Shown: in pieces, positions 63,286 to 64,000 of the stretch
How positions within the stretch are numbered: position 1 is the stretch's first letter
Layout of the letters: each line of letters opens with the position of its first letter
NCBI RefSeq assembly: GCF_036884655.1
Contig: NC_088357.1
Location: 11,458,501 to 11,522,500, forward strand
Direction: 5' to 3'
DNA length: 64,000 bases
Source: Musa acuminata AAA Group
Taxonomy: Eukaryota > Streptophyta > Magnoliopsida > Zingiberales > Musaceae
Position numbers and translations under genes: made by a program
The notes under the pieces: model-generated
Databases searched by the model: none
What the model saw: the letters and a program-made list of their open reading frames with translations, nothing else
Told to the model about the DNA's origin: nothing

Positions 63286-64000
63286 GGGAGCTGAGGCATT
63301 CCTTCTCTTGGTGTAGTCAGTGTATAACTTTGGTTTTCCTGGTTTGTTAAACACTATGTTGCCTTTTTTTTTTTGTAATTAACAGCATCATTTGTAGATC
63401 GACAACCTGTCACACATGCTACTTAAGTGGAGCAGCAATCCAGGCCTCTCTTTCCATAAAAGTCTGGATATTTTCAGAGAATCAGGTTTCGGAATTGGTC
63501 TCAATATTTGTTGTACGGTGACATTTCATCCAGGTTTGCAACGTCTTTCTTTGGTTCTTAATATTTTCTATGATGTAAGACTAGAATGCGAGTATATTTG
63601 TTCAGAATGTGATTGGTGACATTTTCTTCTTAGTTCAATTATGACTATAATTAGTGATTTTTTCCTTTTCTGAGTGTGGTTTGTCTTTTTTTCTTATTTG
63701 TTGAACTTGTCTTTTATTTCTTGTAGAGTGGATCGAGTGAACTTCCTGTTTTTGCCCCATGTTTTTATTTTATTTTATGGCAACTAAACATTGGGCTTAG
63801 TTAGCTTATTAGCATAGCTATCCTAGTCTTGTTAAGTTCAAATAATTAACCATGCAAGTAGATAATTATATATATGATTAAAGTAGGATATCATCTTTAT
63901 ATTTATATTTATCAATGTTATCAATAATTGTACAACGGAAAAGTAGATAATTATATAATATGTTAATTAGTTAAACAAAAAGGTGAGTTTTTCTGTATTG
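63286..64000. other. SEC31 3' UTR and downstream sequence
   Basis: AT-rich sequence after the TAA. The first few hundred bases are the likely 3' UTR. No further gene was recognised before the right edge. Confidence 0.5.

Noticed and set aside
1..64000. An undescribed multi-gene system or gene cluster
   Set aside because: The four genes belong to unrelated, well-known housekeeping or regulatory families, with no shared pathway and no extra coding exons found between them.

Overview
This is nuclear DNA from a flowering plant. The coding sequence is broken into many short exons by GT-AG introns of 80 bp to about 5 kb, the intergenic DNA is AT-rich, and all four protein genes are recognisable plant families. 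GC-rich first exons and the abundance of GGTACCG-rich and AGGCGCTCG-rich hAT-type small transposons suggest a monocot, perhaps the banana family; that placement is inference. There is no bacterial, organellar or phage sequence.

Layout. (1) About 0.95-9.66 kb, plus strand: the 3' half of a villin gene (gelsolin repeats, linker, headpiece). It carries two in-frame nonsense codons and a GC donor, so it looks like a decaying pseudogene; its 5' half lies left of the window. A 5 kb intron holds a dead hAT/DUF659 transposase. (2) 11.46-19.09 kb, minus strand: a complete 8-exon, 392-residue AP2-domain transcription factor of the Arabidopsis At2g41710 type, with a 9-nt micro-exon and a GC-AG intron. 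It converges tail-to-tail on the villin locus. (3) 19.1-25.9 kb: a gene-free, AT-rich region between two divergent genes, holding a foldback-like element with arms of about 0.55 kb and at least one relative. (4) 25.89-37.36 kb, plus strand: a complete 20-exon, 1017-residue kinesin-14 with an N-terminal calponin-homology domain (KCH type). Its first exon lies in a 0.55 kb direct duplication whose second copy is dead, and one motor intron has U12-type AT-AC ends. (5) 38.62-63.29 kb, plus strand: a complete 22-exon, 1131-residue SEC31, the outer COPII coat subunit, with introns swollen by hAT elements and two tandem duplications.

The genes are unrelated neighbours: actin bundling, transcription, microtubule motor and ER-to-Golgi coat. 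I found no operon-like or cluster-like logic and no undescribed multi-gene system. The unusual content lies in gene structure (micro-exons, U12 intron, GC donors, duplicated first exon, double-nonsense villin) and in the transposon landscape. All exon junctions were deduced by eye from reading frame, splice sites and remembered protein families; none is confirmed by transcripts.
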